Assembly: GCF_017549005.1 (NCBI RefSeq)
Contig: NZ_JAFYYT010000002.1
Location: 62,001-126,000 of the forward strand
Length of the DNA: 64,000 nt
From: Ruminococcus sp.
GTDB lineage: Bacteria > Bacillota > Clostridia > Oscillospirales > Ruminococcaceae
Direction of reading: 5' to 3'
Below the pieces are notes generated by a model. It saw only the letters and a program-made list of their open reading frames with translations. It was not told the DNA's origin and did not search any database. This document shows, piece by piece, positions 1-9,015 of this stretch (position 1 is the stretch's first letter; the number at the start of each line of letters is the position of its first letter). Position numbers and translations under genes: made by a program.

Positions 1-2270
1 TAAAGAACTATATGAACAACTGGACTCCTTCATACCTGAACGGAGACAGCAGCTCAGGCAGCAGCGGCGATAATAACGGTCAGACATCCTCAAACGTTGA
101 GGGAGCTGTAAAGACCTGCGGCGGCTGGTTCGAGACAGCCTTTGTTGAGTGGGACAGCTCAAAGATAGGCAATAATGTTAAGGTAAGCTATGCCCTTGCA
201 GGCACATCTGATTATACAGCTGTTGACTCTCAGCTCATACGCGGTTCGAGAGTGGATATCCCCGGACTCAAGGGAAATACGACTTATACTGTAAACATTC
301 AGGGCTCGAACGGTTCTGCAAGCTGTGACGTAAAGCCTATGGCTTACGACAGGAGCGGTTACGCCCACTGGAACACAACAGAGGCAGTAGGCGCCTATAA
401 TAACGACGGTACGCTGAAATCAGGCATTACGGTCATCTATGTTACAAACTCCACTAAGGATACTGTAACATGGGGCGGAAAGACAGGCCTTTTCAATATC
501 TTCAATGCGGGACCGAGCAATGTCTGCTTCAGACTTATCGGCACTATCGACGTTCCCTCGGGAGCAAAGGCAAATAACGGTCAGCAGAATGACGGTTCCA
601 ATATGCTCTATATGAACGGCGGAAAGAACGTGACCGTTGAGGGTATCGGCTATGACTGCAATCTCAACAAGTGGGGCTTTGATATGAAGCACAGCACAAG
701 CTGTGAGGTAAGGAACCTCTGGCTCGGACAGTATCCCGACGACGGTATCTCGATGTCGGGCGGCAGTTCTTCAAAGTCATACCACATATGGGTACATAAC
801 AACACTATCGAAAAGGGCTACAACGCTTACGCAGGCAACGGTATCGTCGATGACGACAAGGCTGACGGCGACGGCTCCCTCGATATCAAGTGGGCTGAGT
901 ACGTAACAGTTTCCTACAACGTATTCAAGGACGCTCACAAGACCTCTCTCGTAGGCGGCGGAACGAGCCACGAGCAGGACTGGATAACCTACCACCACAA
1001 CTGGTTCAATAATACCGAGTCACGTAACCCCCGTGCAAGAGTGGCACACGTTCACAGCTACAACAACTATTTCTACAACAACAAGCAGTACGGAATAGCT
1101 GCTTCACACAATTCAAAGATATTCTCAGAATGTAATTACTTCGAGAATACAAAGCTCCCTCTTGACGCTGTAAATATGGGAAGCGATCCGTATTCGGGAA
1201 CTATCAAGTCCTACGGCGACAAGTTCGTAAGCTGCGATATGGGCAGCGGACTTGCTTATCAGATAGTAAATTCACGCAGTGACAAGGCTTATGTGAACAA
1301 TCTCAAGGGCGGCGGCGACAGTTATGACAACTTCGACACCGACTCCTCAAAGATCTACGGAAGCTACAGCGTGACCTCAGCAGACGCTGCAAAGGCTGAT
1401 GTAACAGCTTACGCAGGCAGAATGCAGAACAAGGCATACAACGCAGGAACAGTTTCCAGCGGCAGCGGCGATGTTCCGCAGATAATAAACGAGTACATGA
1501 GAAGCACTCTCATTGCACGCCTTGATATCAAGGACGCAAGCTACGGCGCACAGTGGTCTATCGTTGAGAACTACTCCGCAGGCGACAAGGCGTTCGGCGA
1601 CCGCGATCACGTTATCGCTTCTGTTCCGTGGAGTACAAGCGGCAGCGAGCTTATCCGCACAGCCTGCAACTCAAAGAATACCGACTCCGACCTTGCCGTA
1701 CTCACAGCGGCAAAGGATATCACGGTATATGTGGCTCTTGACCAGAGAGTTACCACACCGCCGTCATGGCTCGGCAGTTTCAAGCATATGAGTGAAGTTG
1801 TGGAGATAAACGACAGCGAGGCTGTAAGACCATTTGAGGTCTATGCAAAGGAAATAAAGGCAGGAGAAGCTCTTACTCTCGGTACAAACGGCATGAGCGG
1901 AGCCTGCATGAACTACATTGCATTCGTAAGGGAAACACCTGCGGTTACGACTACAACAACTACCACTACTACCACCACAACCACTACTACGACGACCACC
2001 ACAACAACTACAACATCAGGCAAGCCTGTACAGGTCCGCCCGGGAGATGCCAACAACGACGGCGGAGTTGATCTTGCAGACGCAGTTCTTATCATGCAGA
2101 GCCTTGCAAATCCGAATAAGTACGGTGTGAACGGCACAGCTGAGACACACATCACAGAACAGGGCTTAGCCAACGGCGACGTAGAGGGGAACGGCAACGG
2201 TATAACTTCCAATGACGCTCTTGCTATCCAGCAGTATATGCTGAAGCTGATACCATCGCTTCCTGTATGA
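1..2270 (+). CDS. Dockerin-bearing pectate lyase (PL1), 5' end outside window
   Basis: Secreted pectin-cleaving enzyme built for a cellulosome. The frame is open to the window edge and the first Met (base 12) has no ribosome binding site, so the N-terminus lies outside. Counting from that Met: a fibronectin-III-like segment at about 30-105, a right-handed beta-helix pectate lyase domain at about 110-460 with an acidic calcium-binding stretch (DDDKADGDGSLDI) and the PL1 arginine motif RNPRAR, an unassigned beta-rich module at about 490-640, a pure Thr tract, then a dockerin with calcium loop DANNDGGVDLAD and the NPNKYG insertion shared with the other enzymes here. Elimination of polygalacturonate is the known family reaction; the exact substrate is inferred. 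Confidence 0.88.
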   Translation, partial: KNYMNNWTPSYLNGDSSSGSSGDNNGQTSSNVEGAVKTCGGWFETAFVEWDSSKIGNNVKVSYALAGTSDYTAVDSQLIRGSRVDIPGLKGNTTYTVNIQGSNGSASCDVKPMAYDRSGYAHWNTTEAVGAYNNDGTLKSGITVIYVTNSTKDTVTWGGKTGLFNIFNAGPSNVCFRLIGTIDVPSGAKANNGQQNDGSNMLYMNGGKNVTVEGIGYDCNLNKWGFDMKHSTSCEVRNLWLGQYPDDGISMSGGSSSKSYHIWVHNNTIEKGYNAYAGNGIVDDDKADGDGSLDIKWAEYVTVSYNVFKDAHKTSLVGGGTSHEQDWITYHHNWFNNTESRNPRARVAHVHSYNNYFYNNKQYGIAASHNSKIFSECNYFENTKLPLDAVNMGSDPYSGTIKSYGDKFVSCDMGSGLAYQIVNSRSDKAYVNNLKGGGDSYDNFDTDSSKIYGSYSVTSADAAKADVTAYAGRMQNKAYNAGTVSSGSGDVPQIINEYMRSTLIARLDIKDASYGAQWSIVENYSAGDKAFGDRDHVIASVPWSTSGSELIRTACNSKNTDSDLAVLTAAKDITVYVALDQRVTTPPSWLGSFKHMSEVVEINDSEAVRPFEVYAKEIKAGEALTLGTNGMSGACMNYIAFVRETPAVTTTTTTTTTTTTTTTTTTTTTTTSGKPVQVRPGDANNDGGVDLADAVLIMQSLANPNKYGVNGTAETHITEQGLANGDVEGNGNGITSNDALAIQQYMLKLIPSLPV

Positions 2271-2324
2271 TAAATACGATGAAAACTCCTGAAAGAGTAA
2301 GACAGATACAAACATAAAAGTTTT

Positions 2325-2354
2325 GCCCCGAAGCATTTTAAAGCGCTTCGGGGC
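2325..2354 (+). terminator. Intrinsic terminator after the pectate lyase
   Basis: Perfect 10-bp stem (GCCCCGAAGC with its complement) around a 10-base AT-rich loop, followed by a T-rich run. It sits about 55 bases after the lyase stop and would also partly serve the convergent gene at 2419. Confidence 0.85.
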
Positions 2355-2418
2355 ATTGTATTTTATATAGCTGATAAGATAGATCAGAATCTGCAGATTT
2401 CAAATTAGATCTTTCTGA

Positions 2419-2898
2419 CTAAATCTGTTTACCGCTTGATAGACTAATTCTTTTATTGACCCAGCCACCCGGTGGATCCATTTCACAAGATACAACAATT
2501 GAATCACCTTCAATTTCCTTTAAAATCACTCCATCGACTGCTATATCTTTACTTGTCCATTTTTCGTTCATGCATGAGTCAAACGCAGTAATGTTATTAC
2601 ACCCCAAAACATACAGGTTATCATCTATGATCTCAAAGTATCCAAAATAGCCTGAAATATCTTTATGTATTACTTTTAAATCAAGCATATTGATTATATA
2701 TACACCTTCATAATAATTCCCGATAACAAAATGATCATGAAAGAAAACAGTATCCGAAAAACATTCAAACAAGCGTACCTCGATAATCACATATGGTTTA
2801 TCATCCCGATATATATAATAAGAACGATCAGAGCCAAGTACTATACGTTTTATGTTCTCAAATTCCTCATTATATGTTTCTTCACATCTATAGTTCAT
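2419..2898 (-). CDS. Hypothetical protein, beta-propeller-like
   Basis: A 159-residue protein not recognised as a named family. It has no signal peptide or membrane segment. Short alternating hydrophobic strands such as YIINMLDLKVIHKD, LYVLGCNNITAFD and NEKWTSKDI look like blades of a WD40/PQQ-type propeller; the length would allow only two or three blades, so it may be a fragment or a small immunity-like protein. A good ribosome binding site (GAGGGG) precedes the ATG. The gene is clearly more AT-rich than its neighbours and stands alone between a cellulosomal enzyme and an exopolysaccharide locus, which hints at recent acquisition. No function can be given. Confidence 0.6.
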   Translation of the reverse strand: MNYRCEETYNEEFENIKRIVLGSDRSYYIYRDDKPYVIIEVRLFECFSDTVFFHDHFVIGNYYEGVYIINMLDLKVIHKDISGYFGYFEIIDDNLYVLGCNNITAFDSCMNEKWTSKDIAVDGVILKEIEGDSIVVSCEMDPPGGWVNKRISLSSGKQI

Positions 2899-2967
2899 AT
2901 CATTGTCCCCTCATGATTTATGTTAATAAAAATTATAACACGACATCACTGTATTGGCAATAGAAAC

Positions 2968-3006
2968 GCCATAGTACTTCTGAATGTATATCAGAAATAC
3001 TATGGC
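2968..3006 (-). terminator. Hairpin downstream of the tyrosine kinase gene
   Basis: A 16-bp inverted repeat with one G-T pair (GCCATAGTACTTCTGA and partner) around a 7-base loop, about 50 bases past the kinase stop. The following minus-strand bases are only moderately T-rich, so it is a probable rather than certain terminator. Confidence 0.55.
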
Positions 3007-3054
3007 TTAGATCTTCTATATAGGTATTCGTACTATTCTTTCGGGAGTTTTTTA

Positions 3055-4461
3055 TCAGTAATCATAATAATTGTTCTTGCTTTTTGCGTGGACTTCGTTC
3101 ACTACAAATCCAAGCAGATCGGCATTTGCAAATTTTATCCTTTCAACGCATTCCGAGACCTTGTCATATGTGGTGGAAGCATGGCGAACGACCAGTATGA
3201 TACCGTCAACAGCGTCCTTCATGGCAGCTGCGTCGCTGACCACGCTGAGAGGCGGCGTATCAATGATGATGTGGTCGTAATCCTGCGATAAGCGTTCCAT
3301 GACCTTTCTGAAGTTTTCGGAACCGAGGAGCTCCGAGGGATTTGGCGGTATAGGACCTGATGGGAGCAGATCGAGATTTTTCAGTACATCGGAGTGTATG
3401 GAGATTATATCCGATGAGCGCTTGATTATCAGAGTCGAAAGACCTGTATTGTTACTTACGTCGAAGGTCTTATGCAGAGTGGGAACTCTCATATCTCCGT
3501 CTACAAGAAGCACCTTGCTGCCTGCCTCTGCAAGGGCAATGGAAATATTTGCAGCTGTCATGGTTTTTCCCTCGCCGTGTTCAGCACTTGAAACTGCGAT
3601 CACCTTTTTCCCGGAATCAGCAATGGTGAAGAGGAGATTTGCGCGCAGCAGCTTGTAGCTCTCAACGACCTCGAACGGTAATTTCTGTCCCGAAATGAGA
3701 GAGTCTGGCTTCAAGAAGCTGCCTGAGTCGGCCTTTTTGTCGCCGAAATGTTTTATTTCGCCGATAATGGGTGTGCTGAAAGCCTGTTCCAGCTCTTCTG
3801 TATTCTTTATGGAATTGTTGAGGTAGTCTCTTATGAGAATTATCATGAACATCGCAAGTACGGCAGATATCATTGCGATTATAGTATTCTTGGGAATATC
3901 AGGGCCAACAGGGTCGGGGTAAACCTTTGCGATATCAGTAACGCTGACCGAGCCTACTCCTACTGCACTCTGAACATAGGTGGAAGCTGACTTTGCTATA
4001 GCGTTGCATATATCGGCGGCTAAAAGAGCGTCATTGCAGTTGACCGTTATCTTTATTACCGAAGTAAGCGGCGAATACTTTATAGCCATGAGATTCCTTA
4101 TAGTCGAAGCTGGTATTACGCCGTATTCATTGACATAAATCTTTTCTTTCAGGTCGCTGGCATCATACTTGCTGATAAGAGCATCTCCAACTGCGTTCAA
4201 GACAGCGTCATCGTTCAGCAGCTCTACGTAGGTGGTAACAAGCTGCTTTGATATCATGATATCGTTCACTTTTCGGCTGCTGCCCGAGCTTTCGGAGCAG
4301 TTCTTGACATAAAGTGATATATGTGAAGAATATTCCGGCGGAAGCATATACTTTGAAAAAGCGAATACTGCTATTCCGCTGAGCAGCGCAACCGCAGCTA
4401 TCAGTCTGATATGTTCTCTCATAAGCCTGAGCAGTTCACTGACTGTGTATGTTTTCTTCAT
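3055..4461 (-). CDS. Wzz-BY-kinase fusion (polysaccharide chain-length regulator / tyrosine kinase)
   Basis: Membrane protein controlling length and export of surface polysaccharide. The 468 residues hold a Wzz domain between membrane segments at about 20-38 and 192-211, then a cytoplasmic bacterial tyrosine kinase domain with Walker A SSAEHGEGKT (291-300), Walker A' LLVDGDMR (318-325) and Walker B HIIIDTPP (397-404), and a C-terminal autophosphorylation cluster NNYYDY. In most Firmicutes the two halves are separate proteins (CapA/CapB); here they are one chain, as in proteobacterial Wzc. It begins 52 bases after the polymerase gene with GAAAGGA as ribosome binding site, so the two are very likely cotranscribed. 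Confidence 0.9.
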   Translation of the reverse strand: MKKTYTVSELLRLMREHIRLIAAVALLSGIAVFAFSKYMLPPEYSSHISLYVKNCSESSGSSRKVNDIMISKQLVTTYVELLNDDAVLNAVGDALISKYDASDLKEKIYVNEYGVIPASTIRNLMAIKYSPLTSVIKITVNCNDALLAADICNAIAKSASTYVQSAVGVGSVSVTDIAKVYPDPVGPDIPKNTIIAMISAVLAMFMIILIRDYLNNSIKNTEELEQAFSTPIIGEIKHFGDKKADSGSFLKPDSLISGQKLPFEVVESYKLLRANLLFTIADSGKKVIAVSSAEHGEGKTMTAANISIALAEAGSKVLLVDGDMRVPTLHKTFDVSNNTGLSTLIIKRSSDIISIHSDVLKNLDLLPSGPIPPNPSELLGSENFRKVMERLSQDYDHIIIDTPPLSVVSDAAAMKDAVDGIILVVRHASTTYDKVSECVERIKFANADLLGFVVNEVHAKSKNNYYDY

Positions 4462-4513
4462 TTTTGGCTATTGTCCTTTCAGATTTCAATAGATAACCAG
4501 TGACGGGGGAGGA

Positions 4514-5902
4514 TCAGCCTTTTTTCAACAGGCTTTCGGGGATGTTAAAGGTGAATAGCACCCAAACTGATATGTATGCTATCAGATATGCCCAGCTTGA
4601 AAGAAGGTCTCCTCTTAGCATAAAGAAGAACATCATGAGTGAAATTGCATATAATATGTCGAACTTTGTATTTACTGTCGATTTTTTTTCCCAGTAGAAT
4701 TTGTCCATGATCTTTGATAAAAAGCCGAAGCCGGCACCGAACAGGATTATTCCGAAAGTGCCGAAGTTGATATATGCTTCCCCCGGTAGAGGACAGGATA
4801 CATTGGTAAATGTCCAGCCCAGGCTCTGACCCATATAAGCTCCGCTTCCGATCGGCTTGTTCGGCCACATATCACGGGGAACGAAGAAAAAGAATACGCC
4901 TAATAATTGACGCCCCATAGTTGCTCCTGCTGCTTTCACGCTGTCAAAGGTAAGCGAAAAGGTGGCGTATGCGTCATAATCTCCGGCAAGCCAGCCTGTT
5001 TTTATGCCTTCTAAGGTGTTTGAAAGGGCTTTGATCGTATCAACGTCTGCGTAATCAGCGTGTCGGAAATTGTTGAGAAACGGAAACAATATCGTATAAG
5101 CAAGGACGAAAAACAGTATGAACACTCTGTTTTTCTTGAAGCTGTCAAACATAAGTATGAATATCGAGCCGTAAATTGTTGCCACTGCGTATCTTGAGAT
5201 CATTCCCGGGGGATATGTACACGCGAGACAGCCTAAGCATATGATAAAGAATATTGATTTTTTGTAGTTCTTTTTTGCGGCCATAAGCGTTACAAGCGCC
5301 GCAATACTCTGTAAAGCCATAAGTAACTGCTTTACAAGCATGGTTATAGCTGAGCTTTCGCTGTATTCTACTGTTCCTCTTACGGTCAGTCGCGAGAAAA
5401 GGCCTGCAAATCCTACCATTCTTACCTTGTTTATGAAAACCGCGAGACTGATAAGAGTGATGATGACCAGTCTTGCATTGGTAATATTGAATTCTTTAAG
5501 AACGAGTCCCTTAGTGTTTAGTTTCATTTCAGAAACTATTTGCGAACCGAATTCATAACTTACAGTAAACAGGAAGAGAAGACAGTTTGCTTTCAGAACC
5601 GTTTCGTTGTCGCGGTAGACTATCCACGGGAACCTGCCTGCGATATATTGTATCAGTCCCGCAAAGTAAAAGAAGAACAGACTGAATGTATAGAAAATGA
5701 TCTTCATTGAGTATGGGCGTTCCCATAACTCTTTTACCAGCAGGAAAAGCCATAAAGCACCGTTTATAAAAAATGTGAGGTAGATAAATATATTTTCGCG
5801 GTCAAATGTTCCGAAGGAAATGGTTATTCCGTGTAAAACGAGGAAAACGATTGCCAGGAGCCAAATGCCGACTATATTTTTAAAGGATAACTCCTTATTC
5901 AC
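4514..5902 (-). CDS. O-antigen/oligosaccharide repeat-unit polymerase (Wzy-like)
   Basis: Polytopic inner-membrane protein of about 460 residues with roughly a dozen hydrophobic segments and a large loop around residues 290-370, the general architecture of polymerases that join lipid-linked oligosaccharide repeats. The GTG at 5902 is preferred because AGGTGG lies 8 bases upstream; an in-frame GTG at 5914 would overlap that site. The downstream Wzz-kinase supports a role in surface polysaccharide assembly. No glycosyltransferases or flippase accompany the pair, so the repeat unit must be made by genes elsewhere. Family assignment rests on topology and context more than on a catalytic motif. 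Confidence 0.75.
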   Translation of the reverse strand: MNKELSFKNIVGIWLLAIVFLVLHGITISFGTFDRENIFIYLTFFINGALWLFLLVKELWERPYSMKIIFYTFSLFFFYFAGLIQYIAGRFPWIVYRDNETVLKANCLLFLFTVSYEFGSQIVSEMKLNTKGLVLKEFNITNARLVIITLISLAVFINKVRMVGFAGLFSRLTVRGTVEYSESSAITMLVKQLLMALQSIAALVTLMAAKKNYKKSIFFIICLGCLACTYPPGMISRYAVATIYGSIFILMFDSFKKNRVFILFFVLAYTILFPFLNNFRHADYADVDTIKALSNTLEGIKTGWLAGDYDAYATFSLTFDSVKAAGATMGRQLLGVFFFFVPRDMWPNKPIGSGAYMGQSLGWTFTNVSCPLPGEAYINFGTFGIILFGAGFGFLSKIMDKFYWEKKSTVNTKFDILYAISLMMFFFMLRGDLLSSWAYLIAYISVWVLFTFNIPESLLKKG

Positions 5903-6121
5903 AAAGTTCACCACCTGTATGAAACTTGATAAGCGGAAAAGATCGCAGCGCTTTAGTTTTCAAGCGCAAGAGCAGAAAAAGAATGACCGTGATGTAACTG
6001 ATCTTAACCGATAGGGGAATGATACGGTCTTGGGTGTATGCCTTTCGGATATAAGAAGCAAGGGTTAGTGAAGCTGCAGAACAGGATAAATACTGTAAAA
6101 ATAGACAATACACTAAGTTTA

Positions 6122-6150
6122 ATTATACTCCAAACAGCACGGAATTTCAA
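6122..6150 (-). promoter_or_regulatory. Sigma-A promoter for the wzy-kinase pair
   Basis: TTGAAA and TATAAT on the minus strand with a 17-base spacer. Transcription from here would give a leader of about 210 bases before the polymerase start. The 5903-6317 gap holds this promoter, that long leader and the terminator of the next gene; no conserved riboswitch was recognised in it. Confidence 0.7.
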
Positions 6151-6279
6151 GAGCAATCGCCAAAGAAATCGGTAAATCGGCATTTTTGACAAAAAGCCGC
6201 AGGGGATATTTCACCTTGTGCAACACTTTCCATGAGATGGGAACGGTCTGAAAAAAGGCATATTTACGGGCAAAATAAA

Positions 6280-6305
6280 AAGGGCTGTACTTTAGTACAG
6301 CCCTT
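6280..6305 (-). terminator. Intrinsic terminator of the ispH-rpsA operon
   Basis: Perfect 12-bp stem (AAGGGCTGTACT and complement) with a 2-base loop followed on the minus strand by TTTTTATTTT. It lies 13 bases after the stop codon and closes the long minus-strand housekeeping run. Confidence 0.92.
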
Positions 6306-6317
6306 GATAATAACTGA

Positions 6318-8300
6318 TTATTCAGCATCCTCAGCAGGAGTTTCCTCAGCGTCAGCTTCCTCGTCGGAATTCTCAAGAAGAGCACGCATAGAAATGCTGA
6401 TTCTCTTTGACTCTTCGTCGATGTCGATGATCTTTACGTCAACAACGTCGCCTACGCTGAGTACGTCCTTAACGTTCTCAACCTTCTGATCTGCGATCTG
6501 TGAGATGTGGATAAGTCCGTCAACTCCGTCAACAATCTGAGCGAAAGCGCCGAAGCTTGTGATAGAAACGATAGTAGCCTTAACTACGTCGCCTACCTGA
6601 TACTGAGACTTGAAGATCTCCCACGGATTGTCCTCAGCCTTCTTGAAGCCGAGTGAGATCCTGTTGGCCTCTCTGTCGAGATCCTTGATGTAGACCTCAA
6701 GAGTATCGCCAACGTTAACAACTTCGCTTGGGTGCTTGATCCTCTTCCATGAGAGCTCTGAGATATGTACCATACCGTCGATGCCGCCGAGGTCAACGAA
6801 AGCGCCGAAGCTTGTGAGTGACTTGACCTTACCTGTGTAAGTCTTGCCGACTTCTGCTGTTTCCCAGAATCTTGCCTTAGCTTCTTCCTTCTTAGCGTTC
6901 TGAACAGCCTTGATGGAACCAACGGCTCTCTTTCTGCCACCTTCTGAAACCTCGATGATGATGAACTCTACCTTCTTCTTGAGAAGCTGCTCGAGCTCAG
7001 CGCCTCTTGGGAGACCTGTGAGAGAAGCAGGGATAAATACTCTTACACCCATAACTGTGAGTGTGATACCCTTGTTAACAACGCTCTGAACAACGCCTTC
7101 GAGAACAGTGCCTTCTTCCTTAGCCTGTACGATCTTCTCGTAACCAGCCTGTTCGTCGACCTTTCTCTTAGAGAGAGCAGCTGTACCCTCTGCGTCATTT
7201 ACCTTGATTACAACAAGATCGATCTCGTCGCCGACGCTGACGATGTCAGAAGGCTTCTTTGAAGGATCGTCTGTAAGGTCGTCGAGAGCAACATAGCCGG
7301 TGTGCTTTGTGCCGAGGTCTACGATAGCCTCTGTATTGTTTACGGCGATAACAATGCCTTTAACTTTCTCTCCTGTATGTATTTTTTTGAATGACTCGTC
7401 GATAGCCTGAGCGAAATCAAACTCCTCATTCTGATTAGCTGCAAGAATTTCATTTTCTGCCATTTTGGTTTGTACCTCCTTGATTATATAGGCGGGGGTT
7501 GATGCCCCAGCGGTAATGCCGATATTAGTGGCATTTGGAAGCTTTAATGACCGAAGCTCGTCCGAATTCTCGATATGATATGTTTTACAGTAACGGCTGC
7601 AAACCTCAAAAAGCTTAACGGTATTTGAACTGTGTCTTCCCCCGACCACAAGCATTATGTCAGAGTTCTTGGCAAGTTCGGCAGCGTCGGACTGACGCGC
7701 GTCGGTAGCGTTGCATATCGTATCGTATATAACAATATTTGGATCGTCCTTCGGGATCACGTTTAAACACTCACCCCATACTACTATATTATACGTCGTT
7801 TGCGCCACAATTGCAAGCTTTTTTTGCAAATTTTTATAATTTTTTTCAAAAAAGTCTTTTAGCTCAAAGTTGTCCTTGAAAACCATGCAATTTTCGTCAC
7901 AATGACCAACTATCCCCTGCACCTCAGGATGATTTCGGTCACCTGCTATAAGGATATAGTACCCTTCTGCGGACTTTTCAGCTACTATCTTATGGATACG
8001 CGACACAAAAGGGCAGGTGGCGTCCAGCATTCTGTTTCCCTTTGCCTTTATCTGGTCGTAGATATCCCTGCCTACGCCGTGTGAGCGGATAACTACGGTC
8101 TCATCGGGCTTCAGCTCGTCAACGTTCTCGATTATCCTTGCGCCCTTTGCCTGCATATCGTTGACGACGTCCTGATTGTGTATGATAGGGCCGAGAGTAG
8201 CCACATGAGTGTTGTTTTCAAGCTCTCCGTAGACCATTTTTACGGCTCTGTCGACTCCGAAGCAGAAGCCTGCGGATTTTGCGACTGTGACCTTACTCAT
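6318..8300 (-). CDS. ispH: Bifunctional HMBPP reductase (IspH) - ribosomal protein S1 fusion
   Basis: One 660-residue frame carrying two known proteins. Residues 1-279 are IspH, the last enzyme of the MEP isoprenoid pathway; the three iron-sulfur cysteines are C13 (GFCFG), C96 (DATCPF) and C196 (TICNAT), with conserved H41, H74, H124 and E126. Residues 280-660 are four S1 RNA-binding repeats, the last two the most typical (TSFGAFVDLGG, TSFGAFAQIV), ending in an acidic tail. The start at 8300 has AGGAGG nine bases upstream and overlaps the plsC stop by 8 bases. Such fusions are known in Clostridia. A full internal Shine-Dalgarno and ATG sit exactly at the domain boundary. Confidence 0.95.
   Translation of the reverse strand: MSKVTVAKSAGFCFGVDRAVKMVYGELENNTHVATLGPIIHNQDVVNDMQAKGARIIENVDELKPDETVVIRSHGVGRDIYDQIKAKGNRMLDATCPFVSRIHKIVAEKSAEGYYILIAGDRNHPEVQGIVGHCDENCMVFKDNFELKDFFEKNYKNLQKKLAIVAQTTYNIVVWGECLNVIPKDDPNIVIYDTICNATDARQSDAAELAKNSDIMLVVGGRHSSNTVKLFEVCSRYCKTYHIENSDELRSLKLPNATNIGITAGASTPAYIIKEVQTKMAENEILAANQNEEFDFAQAIDESFKKIHTGEKVKGIVIAVNNTEAIVDLGTKHTGYVALDDLTDDPSKKPSDIVSVGDEIDLVVIKVNDAEGTAALSKRKVDEQAGYEKIVQAKEEGTVLEGVVQSVVNKGITLTVMGVRVFIPASLTGLPRGAELEQLLKKKVEFIIIEVSEGGRKRAVGSIKAVQNAKKEEAKARFWETAEVGKTYTGKVKSLTSFGAFVDLGGIDGMVHISELSWKRIKHPSEVVNVGDTLEVYIKDLDREANRISLGFKKAEDNPWEIFKSQYQVGDVVKATIVSITSFGAFAQIVDGVDGLIHISQIADQKVENVKDVLSVGDVVDVKIIDIDEESKRISISMRALLENSDEEADAEETPAEDAE
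7461..7480 (-). promoter_or_regulatory. Internal ribosome binding site and ATG for stand-alone S1
   Basis: AGGAGGT at 7480-7474 and an ATG at 7463, 10 bases apart, lie in frame inside the fusion. Translation from here would give a 381-residue S1 protein (start MAENEIL). The site is as strong as the main start site of the fusion. Confidence 0.65.
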
Positions 8301-8928
8301 CGGCATTTTCCTCCTTTTTGTCCTCATTTGCCTGCGGCTCGCCCTCAACGAGTAGCTTTATATCCGCCATGTAGCGGTTCTTGAGCTTTACCAGCTGACG
8401 GGGATTGGGGTTGTCGCTTATTTCGCAGTATTCCTCGGGATATATAGGCTTGCCGTACTTTACCGTGAGGGGAGTGCGGAATTTCAGCTTTTCACCGTAG
8501 CAGATGCCGACCGGGATTATGGGCTTGTCAGACCTGACCGCAATGAGAGCGGCTCCCGTGTGACCTTTTCCCACCTTGCCGTCCTTTGAGCGCGTTCCCT
8601 CGGGGAATATCATAAGGCTTCTGCCGCTGTTCAGTCTTTCAACAGCGGTGTCGATAACTCCCGTATCGCCCTTTCCGCGGGCAACGGGGAAGGCTCCAAG
8701 TGAACGTATGAGCCATGCAAACAGCTTGTTGCGGAAGAGCTCTTCCTTTGCCATAAAGGCGAATTTGCCCCGTCCGCCAGCGCCGAGAAGCGGCGGGTCA
8801 GCGTTGCTGCGGTGGTTGCAGGCGTATATTACGGTTGTATCCTTGGGGATATTTTCCCTGCCCTCAAAGTGCAGGCCGTACAATATCTTAAAGAACACCT
8901 TTACAACAAATTTTGCGATATAATACAT
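8293..8928 (-). CDS. plsC: 1-acyl-glycerol-3-phosphate acyltransferase
   Basis: Makes phosphatidic acid from lysophosphatidic acid at the membrane. The 211 residues contain the catalytic HX4D motif as NHRSNADPP near residue 37 and the substrate motif FPEGTRSKDG near residue 109, with a hydrophobic N-terminus. The length is normal for short Firmicutes PlsC proteins. GAGGTGAG precedes the start. It is embedded between cmk and ispH, a gene order seen widely in Clostridia, and its last codons overlap the ispH start, which suggests translational coupling. The charged C-terminal tail (EDKKEENADE) is not conserved in the family. Confidence 0.92.
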   Translation of the reverse strand: MYYIAKFVVKVFFKILYGLHFEGRENIPKDTTVIYACNHRSNADPPLLGAGGRGKFAFMAKEELFRNKLFAWLIRSLGAFPVARGKGDTGVIDTAVERLNSGRSLMIFPEGTRSKDGKVGKGHTGAALIAVRSDKPIIPVGICYGEKLKFRTPLTVKYGKPIYPEEYCEISDNPNPRQLVKLKNRYMADIKLLVEGEPQANEDKKEENADE

Positions 8929-9015
8929 ATCAGTCTCACCTCTGGATCTGTTTTTCCATTCTGGAGCGGTTCCCTCGTCATCACAAGCGGACCGCTTTCC
9001 TGCAGGTTATATCGG

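Noticed and set aside
1913..2356. Long minus-strand frame opposite the pectate lyase with a run of valines
   Set aside because: It is the mirror of the Thr-coding linker (ACN codons read as poly-Val) and overlaps a well-supported gene.
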